Assembly: GCF_947623445.1 (NCBI RefSeq)
Contig: NC_135246.1
Span: forward strand, 16,537,856 to 16,601,855
Origin: Clavelina lepadiformis
Taxonomy: Eukaryota > Chordata > Ascidiacea > Aplousobranchia > Clavelinidae
Length of the DNA stretch: 64,000 nt
Direction: 5' to 3'
The position numbers and the translations under genes are program-made. The notes under the pieces are model-generated. The model had not been told where the DNA came from. It was given only the letters and a program-made list of their open reading frames with translations, and made no database searches. Numbering within the stretch: position 1 is the first letter of the stretch; each line of letters starts with the position of its first letter. Shown here piece by piece: positions 1 to 11,403 of this stretch.

Positions 1-1886
1 TTTTCTCGCGAAAATTCAGCAAAGAGATCGCCTCATGCTTTTCTACCTTTCTCAGCTGGATCCAGGTGAATGGCAACTTTAAACAGAAAAAACATTGTTC
101 AGTACAACAAAATGAAAAAATCATTTGGTTGTTTTAATTTTATAAAATTTCTCTATTGTACAGAAAATAATCATGTGCTAACCTATGATCATTAGTACTA
201 GCAGTTTTCTAAACGTAGAAATCCAAATTCATTTTGACTTAGAAACTGCATCAGACAAAACTTTGCCATGAACGAGATAAAGGTCGTTCTGAGTCAGATT
301 TTGAGAAAATATCAAGTCTACTTGGACGAGGAAACACCAGAACCAATAATGCAAACAAGCTTAATTCTAAGAAGCACAAACGGCATTTTCATCAAGTTTC
401 GACCCATATCTACAACTGAATGAAACGTTCCGAAATAGTATATAACTGTGCTATATCAAATAAAGTAAATCGTAGAAGAGTCAGAGTTTAGACAATAAGC
501 CCTAAATGTTATCGTTATTCTTCAATTCCGCTGACCGCACAGTGCTGTGTGTACTAGGCTGTGTATGTAAATTAATTTTGTTCAATGTGGGAAGGTGGCT
601 TTATTAAAACTCTACTGAGCTCACCATAATTACACTCAATTATGTATTGTAAACAGTTTTTGTCGATTCATGATAAAATTAATAGAAAGATTACCAATAA
701 AAAGTCACACCACGGTCACCACCACATTTCTCACTGAAAACGTTTTAATGGTATGTGTAAGGTTTTTTACAGCTATCTTGTCATAAACACATCGTATTTA
801 GCTTTTTTATCCTTATTAGCGTAAGTATGATAACCCTCTGTTTGCCGCAATAATGAACATTCATTTTGTTGCGACTTGGTTCCAGGGTCCACTGCATTGA
901 TGTAAAATACATTCTTCAAAAAATAAAATTTCTGTAACTAATGATAGGTCTGACAGCATCCAACTGTAGCACAGTTTTATTGGCCAATGTTGAAGTTTTC
1001 TGGGCTACACAAATATGAAGTAGCCTATGTGTAACCAAATCTGTCACAAGCCATTCGAAAAAACTTATTGTCATTTTTGTCTAATGGTCAAGCTATGGTA
1101 CATTTACAAAATTGCATGAATGAAATAAATAAATAAATGAAATGCATTAAAGGCATCGACAGATCTACGTTTGAATACTATATCTGATTTGTTTATTGCC
1201 ATACAACAAACGTAGAAATTCATGTCATCCATTAAGTAGAAGTTCTTTAACAACCAGGTAATTAACGCTTGGGTGCCATTAGCACTTTAAGAACAGTCCT
1301 GGTTTGGACTCAATCCCACCAGCATAGATCTGTCTGACGGTGTCGGACGTCGGACATGAGTATTGAGAAATAGGCAACCTGATTTCATTACGACATGACT
1401 TAGCCTATTGCCTTCCAGCAAACCTTGTAAATTGGATCATAATTACACCTATACGCTAGATCACGTGAGCTGCTTCACTTGTAAATTATTTATTTATTTG
1501 ATACAAGGTGGTTGGTTTCTTCAAAGTCATTAAACCATATTCCCAGCACCCAGGTGAGCTTTATCAGTCTTTCGGCATGGGCACAGCCTAGTGAGAACAA
1601 AAATGGTTTTGTGCTACTCATTCGCACTTTTGAAGATGCTTGTGGGTTTGTTCTGTTATCAAAACTTTGTAGCAGGCCTACAAGACTACAACTCAACATT
1701 GGAACACAGCAACGTATCGATATCAAGTAAGATATAGAGTAGTTTAAACTTTTAGGCATATATAGTCTTATGATCTATATATGTCTCTGTCATTAGGGTT
1801 TTATCTTACGCTAGAACGTAAAACAGAATTCTCCAAAACCTCGAAAAGTAGCCTGAATTTAACACCGTTTTCTTATCGTCGTTAAG
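1..1886. other. no gene recognised
   Basis: AT-rich sequence with no coding exon I can support. A missing 5' exon of the downstream GPCR, carrying its signal peptide, could lie here. Short open frames around 1490-1760 overlap on opposite strands and resemble no family I know. Confidence 0.4.
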
Positions 1887-3697
1887 GTAATGTGGATACG
1901 AACAGATTTTGTTCTTCAAAGAGATGGAAACCAATTGAGAACAGAACCCTAGAGAAGCGATGCTGCAAGCTTGCTTACAAAGACTTTTCTAAGTACTGGT
2001 ACCAAGGTGGTTATTATTTGACGGATTTTCTTGCAATCTTAAAAACATGGAAGTGTCCCGAATATATCAACGAATGTTCAAATCCGTTGTTTAATTACAA
2101 TGACTTTACGAAGGCCGTGTATACGCAGAGCTGTAGCTACAACACTTTTAGGGGGGATTGCTACCCCACCCTGTGTAATCTTTTACAAAAAAGATTTCCA
2201 GACTACAAGTGTCCGTCAAACATCTCTCATTCATCTTGGATGGAAATGAAGAATAATTTAACAACCACCCTGTTTACTCCGCCCATTCCAGCCTGTGTTC
2301 AAGTGGCGATGTACGATAATGCAAACAGTGTCGACTTGGGAAAATATCACGAGTTGGCCACAGTATTTTTGCCCTTCTGCGGGGTCGTTTGGTGCGGAAT
2401 CAGCATATCCGCTGTTGGACAACAAGCAATGTCCTTTTGGACGTGCATGGATGGCAGGTACTTTGCTGCGGTTACGTGATATCGCTTAGGGCAATAAAAT
2501 ATTTGCAGTGTAACTTCAATGCAGCCTGCCGTTCGTTTTGCTTAAAAATATAAAAGGATGGATATTCTACAGTTTTTTACAACCTCGTATTGTACAACAG
2601 AGTGTCTACATGTTAAATTTGTTAGTAGGCCTACCAGCTAAAGTACGAGTATTATTATTTGCAGGGCTAAAGCCACCGTGCTGGTTGTGATGTTTGTACT
2701 CGTGGTGCTGTCCATTGTAATCACACTTACTAATGGATGCGTCGTGGCCGTGTTTTTGCGTAACAAGAAATTGCAAAACAGCCAAGGAATTTATAAACTC
2801 TCCTTATCAACGGCTGACTTCATTATCGGTTTAATTGTTCTCCCTTCGTTTGCAATCAGCATGTACCAAATCGCTACGCGTTCCCGTAACTCCAATTCCA
2901 CCTACGATGGCGGCCGAAACCATAGCAGCACTTATTCGAAATATGTTATTCGCACTGGTTTGGGAAGATTTGAAGACACATTTGATTACCCTTACGTACA
3001 AGCTGTTGGATTTTTTACAACTCTCTCTCTTGCAGCGTCGGTATACTCTCTTACACTTGCTAGTCTAGACCGCCTTGCTGTTGTAAGGCGACCTTTCAGT
3101 TATAACATGGACGACGCCAAAGCCTTTTCAGTAAAGGCTGTTGTACTCATGTGGATCTTTGCCGTGATATTTTCTCTTTTGCCATTTTTCGTCGGGACAT
3201 TACGGTTTGGTTTTGTGGCTTCGATCATGATGGCGTCAGCCGGGCCACTAGCAATGTATCTGTACATTGCGGCGCTTCTTGTTCCACTGTTGGTCATGTG
3301 GGCGGCGACGATTGCAACTTGTTATTATACTTTTCGGCACGCTCGAGATCGAGTGAGCGAAGATTTTGCGATGGAGAAAGGCCTAGCACGCACACTTGTC
3401 ACAATGGTTGGTGTCTTTACAGCCAGTCTTCTTCCATCTGTGCTGGCTTTGTTGGGTTCGATATTCTTGACCGGGATACGCTACGGTAGCCCTGGCGCCT
3501 TGGATCAAACCTTGGCCGCAGCCTTCATTTCATATGAATTCGTTGCGGTTATGATCTTGGTCTGTAACAGCTCCTGGAACTTCATCATTTACAACGCACG
3601 AAACCAGAGCTTCAAAGAAGGAACTAAACAGCTCTTCTTCGACATCCGGAGGGGCGTGCAAGGAGAAAGCTCTCATACAAGTCAGTCTACTATTTAA
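1887..3697 (+). CDS. orphan class A (rhodopsin-like) GPCR with cysteine-rich ectodomain, 5' exon missing
   Basis: Two exons are visible, 1887-2457 and 2665-3697, joined in frame (ggcag/gtactt donor, tttgcag/ggc acceptor). The first exon encodes ~190 extracellular residues with many cysteines and NxS/T sites. The second encodes seven membrane helices: TM1 with TNGCVV, TM2 with LSTADF (equivalent of LAxAD), TM3 ending in LASLDRLAVVRRP (DRL in place of DRY), TM6 with FTASLLP in place of the usual FxxCWxP, and TM7 with NSSWNFIIY in place of NPxxY. The third cytoplasmic loop is short. The first exon seems to begin at an acceptor near 1886, because an in-frame stop lies just upstream, so a signal-peptide exon is probably missing. 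AATAAA at 3781 is a likely polyadenylation signal. The changed DRY, CWxP and NPxxY motifs suggest a divergent tunicate-type receptor. I cannot name a ligand, and I do not recognise the ectodomain. Confidence 0.85.
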
Positions 3698-4515
3698 CGT
3701 TGAAGCATCCGAGACATGGATCGTTGTACATTGTCTTCAGTCTGTCCTCTCACTGTAGCTGTAGTATGTTTCCTATTGCTAATAAAGTGCAATCAACAAA
3801 TACTGTCGCTGGTGAAGGTAGCCGATAGGCGATAGATATGCCTATAAACACCGATTATGCTTCTACAATAAACTACATATTAGAGAGTAATAAATTAGCT
3901 AACTTATTTTGACGTCTTAAACTACCAGGTTAACAAAGGGCGTGTTTTATTGGATAAAATACAATACAGCGATTCATTACAAAAACAACCTAACACAAAA
4001 AGTAAAAAAATATTCTAAAATGTTGGGGTGGGTGAGGTTTAAAATCAGTTTAGGTAACTTTAAAAAAGAATGATTGATGCTGGGTATGAAATTGAGGCGA
4101 TCGAGTGCCGATATGACACGCAAAAATTTAGGTTTTGTTCTGCCAGATCTTGTTTTTCAAATACTAGTAGGTAAACATTATTTCCTAATGAAATCACCTA
4201 CAAGCCATATATTTTTGAATAAATACGCACAAGACTACGCGAATGACATAAGAATATTATAGTTGTCTAGATTTAGGCAGCAGAAAAACTAAAATAAATT
4301 TTCAGACTTCAGCTGATTGCTGAAGTTACTTTGTGAGTTTATGAATTACACCATATGGCATAAAAACGTCCATAAACATCAATCTATGGACAAAACCTTA
4401 TAATCTAACAAAGTACGTTTAAATAAGAGACAAGTCTAAAATCACGATACTATATTACCAAAGCCTTTCAGGCCATAAGATAAGGACTGTATGCAGGAGA
4501 ATGGGTTAATAAAGA
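3698..4515. other. intergenic, convergent 3' ends
   Basis: Gap between the 3' end of the plus-strand GPCR and the stop of the minus-strand CEP43 gene. Apart from the GPCR poly(A) signal I see nothing here. Confidence 0.5.
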
Positions 4516-7500
4516 TCAGTACTTTTTTATGTCCTCCATATAATCTACTTTTGCAGGATGCCTCTCACTTAAAGATCTGTCTTCGGTGAGTTCGGCTGCA
4601 GAGCTTTCACTGCTCAACAAGCTGTCTTCCTAAATTTTCATAAACTAATTACATTAATGTCTTGTTGAGATATGTTGATGATACCACGTCGATTTAAAGT
4701 CAGCTAGACATATTTGGGCAAAGTGTTTAACAGAAGCTAGTTGGTAGAATTGCCTCTGAACACTTACGTGGATATCTTCAGTTATACTGGCATGGCTGGT
4801 TGTATTAAAATCATCTTCATACTCAAGGGAGGATTGCTTTTTATCTAAGTGTAAATAAAATTTTCAACATCAACAATCAACATACATAAATAGAAATACA
4901 AAGAGCCAGAACAGTATAAAACATTAGTTAGTGATGATTAGTTTGTTGTTGATCACTGGTTTAGTTCTTGTATTCGTTCTACATATGAATCAGAATTCCC
5001 AACACTTCACTCACAAATGCTTATGATTTTCTGTAACCAAACAACATATGATACCTTCATCAAAAGATGAACTTTTAGCCGTTTGTGACCAATCTGTTTT
5101 CGAAGGTTCTGATGCATTGTGCAGCACCGGTGGTAATTTCCTTTAAAAAGTTGAACTGTTCAGTCAAAGATACAAACCCAGTGCAACAAAACAGTAAACG
5201 GATCCCACAAAAAAAACAATACAGTAATGTGTGATAGTTTACCTAACATTTGTTGGCCTTGCGTCGACAAACGTGTCAGGCAAGTCTTTTGGTTTGGAAT
5301 ATATATCATCATCAAAAAATTGGTCGTAAGCCACATCCATGGTGTCATCAGGATAAACAGCTGGCTTCAAGTAGTCCACTGGAACACCTTTGTTGTAAAA
5401 GCACAGTAGTATAAAGTGATATGTAATGTTTTTAAAGCTGCATGGAAAATGATTCTTTTAAACTTTCCAGACAGAAGCTTGGCCTTAACAACCTTTAGAT
5501 GGTGAAATGGAATGCTTTAATGGATCGCTGCTTTGAAAAGAGTCAGATTGCTTTTCTGACAATCCAACCTGCAATCACTTATATGTTAAAAGTTATGTAA
5601 GTAAAAAATAAGCATTTGTGCCAGAAAAATATTGTCATAAATGATAATTCAAACGTAGCCTGTAAGTCCTAAAAAAATATTTCTGAAAAGTTGGAAAATT
5701 TGACAAAAATATGCAAATTACTGTTTGTTGAATAAACTCCTGTTCTGATTTTGCTCCATCAAAGGAGTTTTCGCTTGACTGAGGTATGGAAGTTTGAACT
5801 CCTATGCAAAGTTTACATAATAATCAGAGATTATGATGCATCGTTAGAATGTATTAACACAGTCGCCCAAATCAGAAGACTCACCAACAATGAAGCCATG
5901 ACATGCAGTATAAAGCTTTTCATATATTTGAATAAATTTTCGACAGTTCACTAAAAACAAAATAGAAAATAACTTTTACAAGGTTTCCTACTCAAAAGGT
6001 TAAACACATGGTTTTCCTACAATCCAGCAAATTCTTTCTTACCTGCAGTGAGGCTGCTGGCTTCTTCTACAACAAATCTTTCTAAAAGAAATACTGGAAA
6101 CCCAGGGTTTAGTTTTGAAAGCACATCCACAGCAGTTTTCTGGGAAATTGAGTCACTTCCATATTTACAGTTTTCCATAAATAAACCTTGAGCAGATTTT
6201 ACCTGGAATTCACTCAAGGTATCCTGTGAAATTTAGCAGCATGAATACGTATTTATAAACAAAATTTATCATAACCAGGACAGCTTTAAAACTGAATTGA
6301 ACCCCGGCATTACTTTTGTTCGTTCTTTGACCAGGGATACAAGAGCTGGAGCTGTCTGCATGTCACCTGTTTCTTTGATACTAAGTTGATGGCAAAGTTG
6401 GGCACGTGATTTGAAGTTATTCTGAACAGAAAGCATTGTTATCAGTAATCACACAATCAGCAATTGCAGTTTCATTATACACATCGGTACGGCGGTACAT
6501 GTATGAGACTTCTTACAATAAAAGCATATTAAAACGGCGTTGGCCTTATTAGTACTGACCGTGCTTGATTCAGGAACGAAAACTTCTCTTGTGTAATCCA
6601 AATTAAAAAAATTGAGGAAGTCATGAATTAAATCAATGCATGTCTGACCTTCTACTTCGGACAAACAATTTTGTAATTTTTTATTGGCCAGTGGTGCAGG
6701 ATTCTATAATACAAAAAATCAGAATGACAGACACTTCAAACTTAAAACTTTGTGAAAATACATGCTCTATCTAGCACAACATAAGTGTAGATTATGCATA
6801 ATTACAAGACAATACAAATGATTTAAATATCTTAACCTGTAGTTGGTCCTGAGCTTCCAAAGCCAGGAAAATGCTAGCACGAAGCTCTGCCTGCATAAAA
6901 GAATATGATTTCATGTTATGTTTAGTTCTTTACTATTCTCCGTCTCCATTTAGTAACGTACAAACTAAAGTGGGTAAAGTATTTAAAGTAATAGCTGATT
7001 AATAAAACTCACAAACACAGGTAATTTGCTGATCAAATAACTTAAACGAATATTACTTAATTTTTATTTATTCCCCGCCTATGTTATAGACTGCTTTTTT
7101 GTTCTCTGCCAAACCAAAAAATTTGGACACAAGCCCACTACTGTCTCCAAAATCCTGATTATATACAAAGGTGGAAACTAGTGAAGCTAAAAGAGCTATT
7201 TCCAAAGCCATAAGAACTGAAGAAAAGTGAAAATTTTTAAAATTGGATACAGACCACTTTGATTTTACACTAAAGATATACAAATGTGAGGCGTAAATGA
7301 TCAGGTATCCCATTGTCACTGCTGTGTTTTTAATTGTTACCTATCAAACGCCCACTGTTAACAAACAGTGTCACATCATAATGTGTAGGCTATTGTTACT
7401 TAATTCCTCCTGGCTTCAGTGATGGTTATACACGTTAATTATTATAATAAACATAGCACCTACAGTTAAGTGCTGTCCATACAAGAACATCTGAATACAC

Positions 7501-9518
7501 ATAAATCGCCATAATATCTAAAACATTACCTTTGGTCAAACTGTGATCAAGCATTGCCATATGTGGTGGTTGAACTATAATAAGTTTGACGCATCTGGTT
7601 TAAAGCTTAAGTTAAGCTGTTTAAGGTTTTCTCATATAAATGGACCTTTTGTTTTAAGACCTAGCAGAAATAGAAAAAGGTTTTGAAGTGAGGTGGACAT
7701 CTTTACTGTCAACTACATATCTTCCTTGAATTTTAGGCTAAATGCAGTTTTGTTTTGACCCATTTATTTCAGCCGTAAATCTAGTTGCTGTCATAAGTAA
7801 AAACATTTTAGATGTCACCTTCTGAATATCCAAATGAGTAAAAGTCACTATTTGTATATTTTTTTGTCATGTCGTAGTTAATTATGGTCGCTGTAGGCTA
7901 GGTCTAGTACCTCAATCTCATCAAGTTTACAAAAATGGTAAAACAAGTTGTAATCTTGTTACAACTTGTAATGTCATCAGCGAACCAAAATAGTTTATCT
8001 AATACTTCACAAATGACAACAAGCCTAAAGAGTTATGTAATCCCACAGAATGCAAAAAATATAACTCGGATTGTACAGTAAACAGGATACAACAAAATAA
8101 CCCGTTCTTAATACAATATCAACCCAAGATAAAAAAGGATAAAGATAAAACTCATCAAATCTTTGACTAGTTCTATCTCAGACACCCTCCATAAATCAAT
8201 CTCTTTCTCACCTAACTATTAAAAATGAGAAGAGTTAAACTTTTTTTATAATTCTGCTAGTAGCAAAAAATTTAACAACAACATAATACTGTACATATTT
8301 TTTCTCTTGTAGCATAGGGGTTTGCAGCACATTCAAAAAATATTATATATATATAACTCATTCCAAGGGGGCATAGAACTTCATGGACAATATTTTCTGA
8401 TGGAAAAATATCTGCCAAAAATGTTATAAATTATGTTATTACCTCCTTCGATAGAAGTTAAAATAACGATTGTTTATAACATATTTCACTGGCTTATATA
8501 TATGCTTTTTAATTTTACAGACGAAACACTTCTCTGTCTGACACTACCTCAAGTATGTTGGGATGTGGTCAAAGTACTGAGTTAAAAAAGTAGGATAATT
8601 TTGCGAAGAAGATGTGTGCCATGTTCTATTGACTTTAATATGGGCAAATAAGCATGAAATTTAACAAGACAAGCACAACTGAAAACTTTCCAGAGTGGAT
8701 ATTAACCTGGTTGCGATTAACAAGTACCCCAAAAGGCCTCATTTCTTTATCTATTACAAATTGGTGCTTCAGCAACCAGAATTTCTTTTTTTATTTATTA
8801 TAAATCGTTGTAAAGATAAAAAAGTTTGGCATGCATGTTGATGTACCTCCCGCAAGCAGGTACCACACTTTCTACTATGGACAAGTACTAGCGCCTTCAG
8901 ACTGAAAAGTTTTTAAAATGAGTGACTAAAGTGGATGTCTTTATAAAAAATGCATGTAGTAGCGTAGCTATCAAATATGCAGATGCAGCTAACAGTTGGT
9001 ATGGTATCAAAATCATGCAAAGATTGAAAATGCTAGCCAACGGCTTTTGAACCAGATCCATTCATTAAACTAAAAATTGAGCTAGGCCTAGTTGCAACAG
9101 AAAAATATTTAGAGTTTTAATAATGACATGGCATAAAACATAAACATTAAATTTTTTGGCATAAATGTTCCTGTGTTAAAATGCATACAAGATTACAACG
9201 GCAGTGCAGTTTGGTATTAAGCCTAGGTCATTTTGCAAGCTTGGCACTCTACCGCCATTCGTGAACTTGGTTGTGTTCCGACATGTGCATGGTGGTGTGC
9301 GGATAAACATACTTCTTTCCAAAATGTGTTAATATTGCTGCAGATGGCGTTAAATTTATGAGTTGATGTAACAGTAAGATATATGATGTACTGATGGTAG
9401 CAAACACCCTACTGTCCTTTAAGTAACAAAATACCTTTATTTTTCCAAGCACACCATTTTTGTCAAGAGTTTGTACAAGAAGGTCACGCAGTTCCGTGTC
9501 TTCATCAACAGCTGACAT
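4516..9518 (-). CDS. CEP43: centrosomal protein CEP43 / FGFR1 oncogene partner (FOP)
   Basis: FOP/CEP43 is a centriolar-satellite and centrosome protein that anchors microtubules and helps start cilia. Exons, in transcript order: 9435-9518, 6837-6890, 6560-6703, 6314-6421, 6043-6223, 5493-5555, 5243-5387, 5055-5093, 4768-4844, 4516-4629. Exon 1 reads EDTELRDLLVQTL, nearly identical to vertebrate FOP. Exon 2 gives AELRASIFLALE and exon 3 the LisH-containing core (DFLNFFNLDYTREVFVPESST). Later exons keep the conserved acidic motifs DQFFDDDIYSKP and YEDDFNTTSH and the C-terminal VDYMEDIKKY. The protein is ~336 residues, against ~399 in human. Intron 1 is long (2.5 kb). The join between the exons ending at 5243 and beginning at 5093 does not keep phase as I read it, so one small exon or splice site there is misassigned. 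Confidence 0.93.
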
Positions 9519-11403
9519 GTTGCTTATACAGATGTAGTAGCCTATTACAGTATTCAGCCGATACGGGCTACCTTATTGAATTTTAAATTTACAATGATTA
9601 GTCTATAACAATGTAATTGCAAAAATGTCACACTGATTGAAAGTACAGCAGTTTTCGACTATACACAGCGCGAAAAACTACGCAAATTTTGGCGTGGTGG
9701 CATGCACTGAAGCCAGATTGGACTGTTTGTTGTTTTTGGGTGAGAAATCCCCGGTACAATCAACATGAAACGATAGCCGTTATACGCGTAATTCATTGAT
9801 ATCCTCTGCACACTTAGGCCTACCAAACTTTCCAATCTGGCACTGAAGCCTCAGTTCTTTGTTTATTTATTATAAATCGGCGTGATGAGTAAAATATTCC
9901 AGTGGACGTTGATAAATCTCATGCGTACAGGTGCCATACGTTGCACTTACATGAATTGTCACAGTATCTTTTCAGCGATGTCCTCTGTGTATAGGCCTAT
10001 TGACTGTAAACTGGGCCCAGCTGAGCTAGAGAGAGTCCCGCAGTCTATTAAAGCTTATAGATTTTTCTATAATTAAACTTTTCCATATACAGCTACAGCA
10101 GTACCGTACGTGCAGTGGCAGTAAGCAATGTAATAAAGATAAATTGGGTCTAGTAGCGCAGCCTATTGCCTTCAAAGGCATCTTGTGCATGGTTATGCAC
10201 TTATGCTAGACCCGAAATTCTTTGCATTAGCACAAGAATGTTATAAGCTTAGGTTTTTCTCCTTGATGGATGCTGCAGAAGTTTAAAAACCAGAGTATAA
10301 TTCAAAGAAATAAACAAAAAAACCAGTAGACCCATAGACAGATCTTCCAGTCTTCGGAAGTTCGGATGAACATTCACCAAACGCCAAGATCTTTTTATAA
10401 ACCGTTTATTTTTTGTGAAGTGAACCATGTCCAGAATTTGCAACCATTCAACATCGAAATCTACATCCTAGTCAACAAAATCGTCAAAATAGATTCCTTA
10501 GCAACATCTTTGTTTATTTCAAAAAATAAACTTGGTTATTCCTTTCTAACCAAAAAATAATTTTACCACTAAAAATCTTTCCAGAAAGCAATTCATTTAA
10601 AACAGTTTGATCTATTTTTTATAGAATTTATGCATTTTATTATTATGACATAAAAAATATGTTTTTGCTAGATCAGAGAAAACGTGTATTAATCTCACGC
10701 GTATTAATCTCACTGGAAAAGGATCACCCTTAATGAGTATATAGATTATATTTGTATTAATTGTGCTATTATTTACTGATGTTTTTTAAATTTAACTTGC
10801 CCTTCGGCTTACTTGATTTCTGGACGACCAAATCTTTGACTGCTCAGTTTTATCGTGAGTCATCATGCCAGCCTTGAATTAACTATTTGCGTTTGTGGGG
10901 ATTTTCAGCAGACAAGTTATGGGAAACAACCTAACGCCCTGGTAGGTTACGTAATCAAGCAAAAACATTGACAACGGAAGTGGGCAGTGTTGTCCAGTTA
11001 GGCTAGTTAGTTTTGAAGATTATCCCGCATAGATTTTTTCTTTTGCTTTATACATTTAGTGCTTGGAAATGTTACTTTGCGTGAAATCACTAGTCTGTTG
11101 GAATTGTTTAGCATGTGCAGTTTAATTTTAGCTTGTTAAGAAGCTAAACTTAAGCGCATCCTTGCAAGTTACAAGTATAGCTTTTCTTTAATTGTAATTT
11201 AACAACACTGGAAGTTTACAGATATCGTCAAATTGGCCAAAGTGTGTCAGACGGTTTTACAATTTGACCGATGACGCAGCATAAACAACTCTAGAGGTTA
11301 TCGCCAGCACTCGCGACTCGCTTATGGTCGGTTTTATTGACAATAGCCTATAGAATTAGTTTTATGTACAACATGAGCTTATTTTTGCAGATATAAAAAT
11401 ACC
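9519..11403. other. divergent intergenic region
   Basis: Separates the start of CEP43 (minus) from the start of the small mitochondrial-type gene (plus), so it probably holds both promoters. I see no TATA-type or other element I can assign. It contains the hairpin-rich, tRNA-like segment at 10146-10213. Confidence 0.4.
10146..10213 (+). other. tRNA-like hairpin cluster
   Basis: The ends GGGTCTA and TAGACCC pair perfectly over 7 bp, like an acceptor stem. Inside are two further hairpins (GTGCAT/ATGCAC with a 4-nt loop, and TGCCT/AGGCA) and an A-box-like TAGCGCAGC. The length (68 nt) is right for a tRNA, but the anticodon and T loops do not have tRNA sizes and there is no good B box. It is more likely a tRNA-derived repeat fragment or a chance foldback than a working tRNA. 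Confidence 0.25.

Noticed and set aside
7068-7319. Minus-strand 83-residue frame in CEP43 intron 1
   Set aside because: It has no homology I can recognise, no splice-compatible phase with the CEP43 exons, and AT-rich low-complexity composition.
10146-10213. Functional tRNA gene
   Set aside because: The acceptor-like stem is good, but the inner loops have wrong sizes and the B box is poor.
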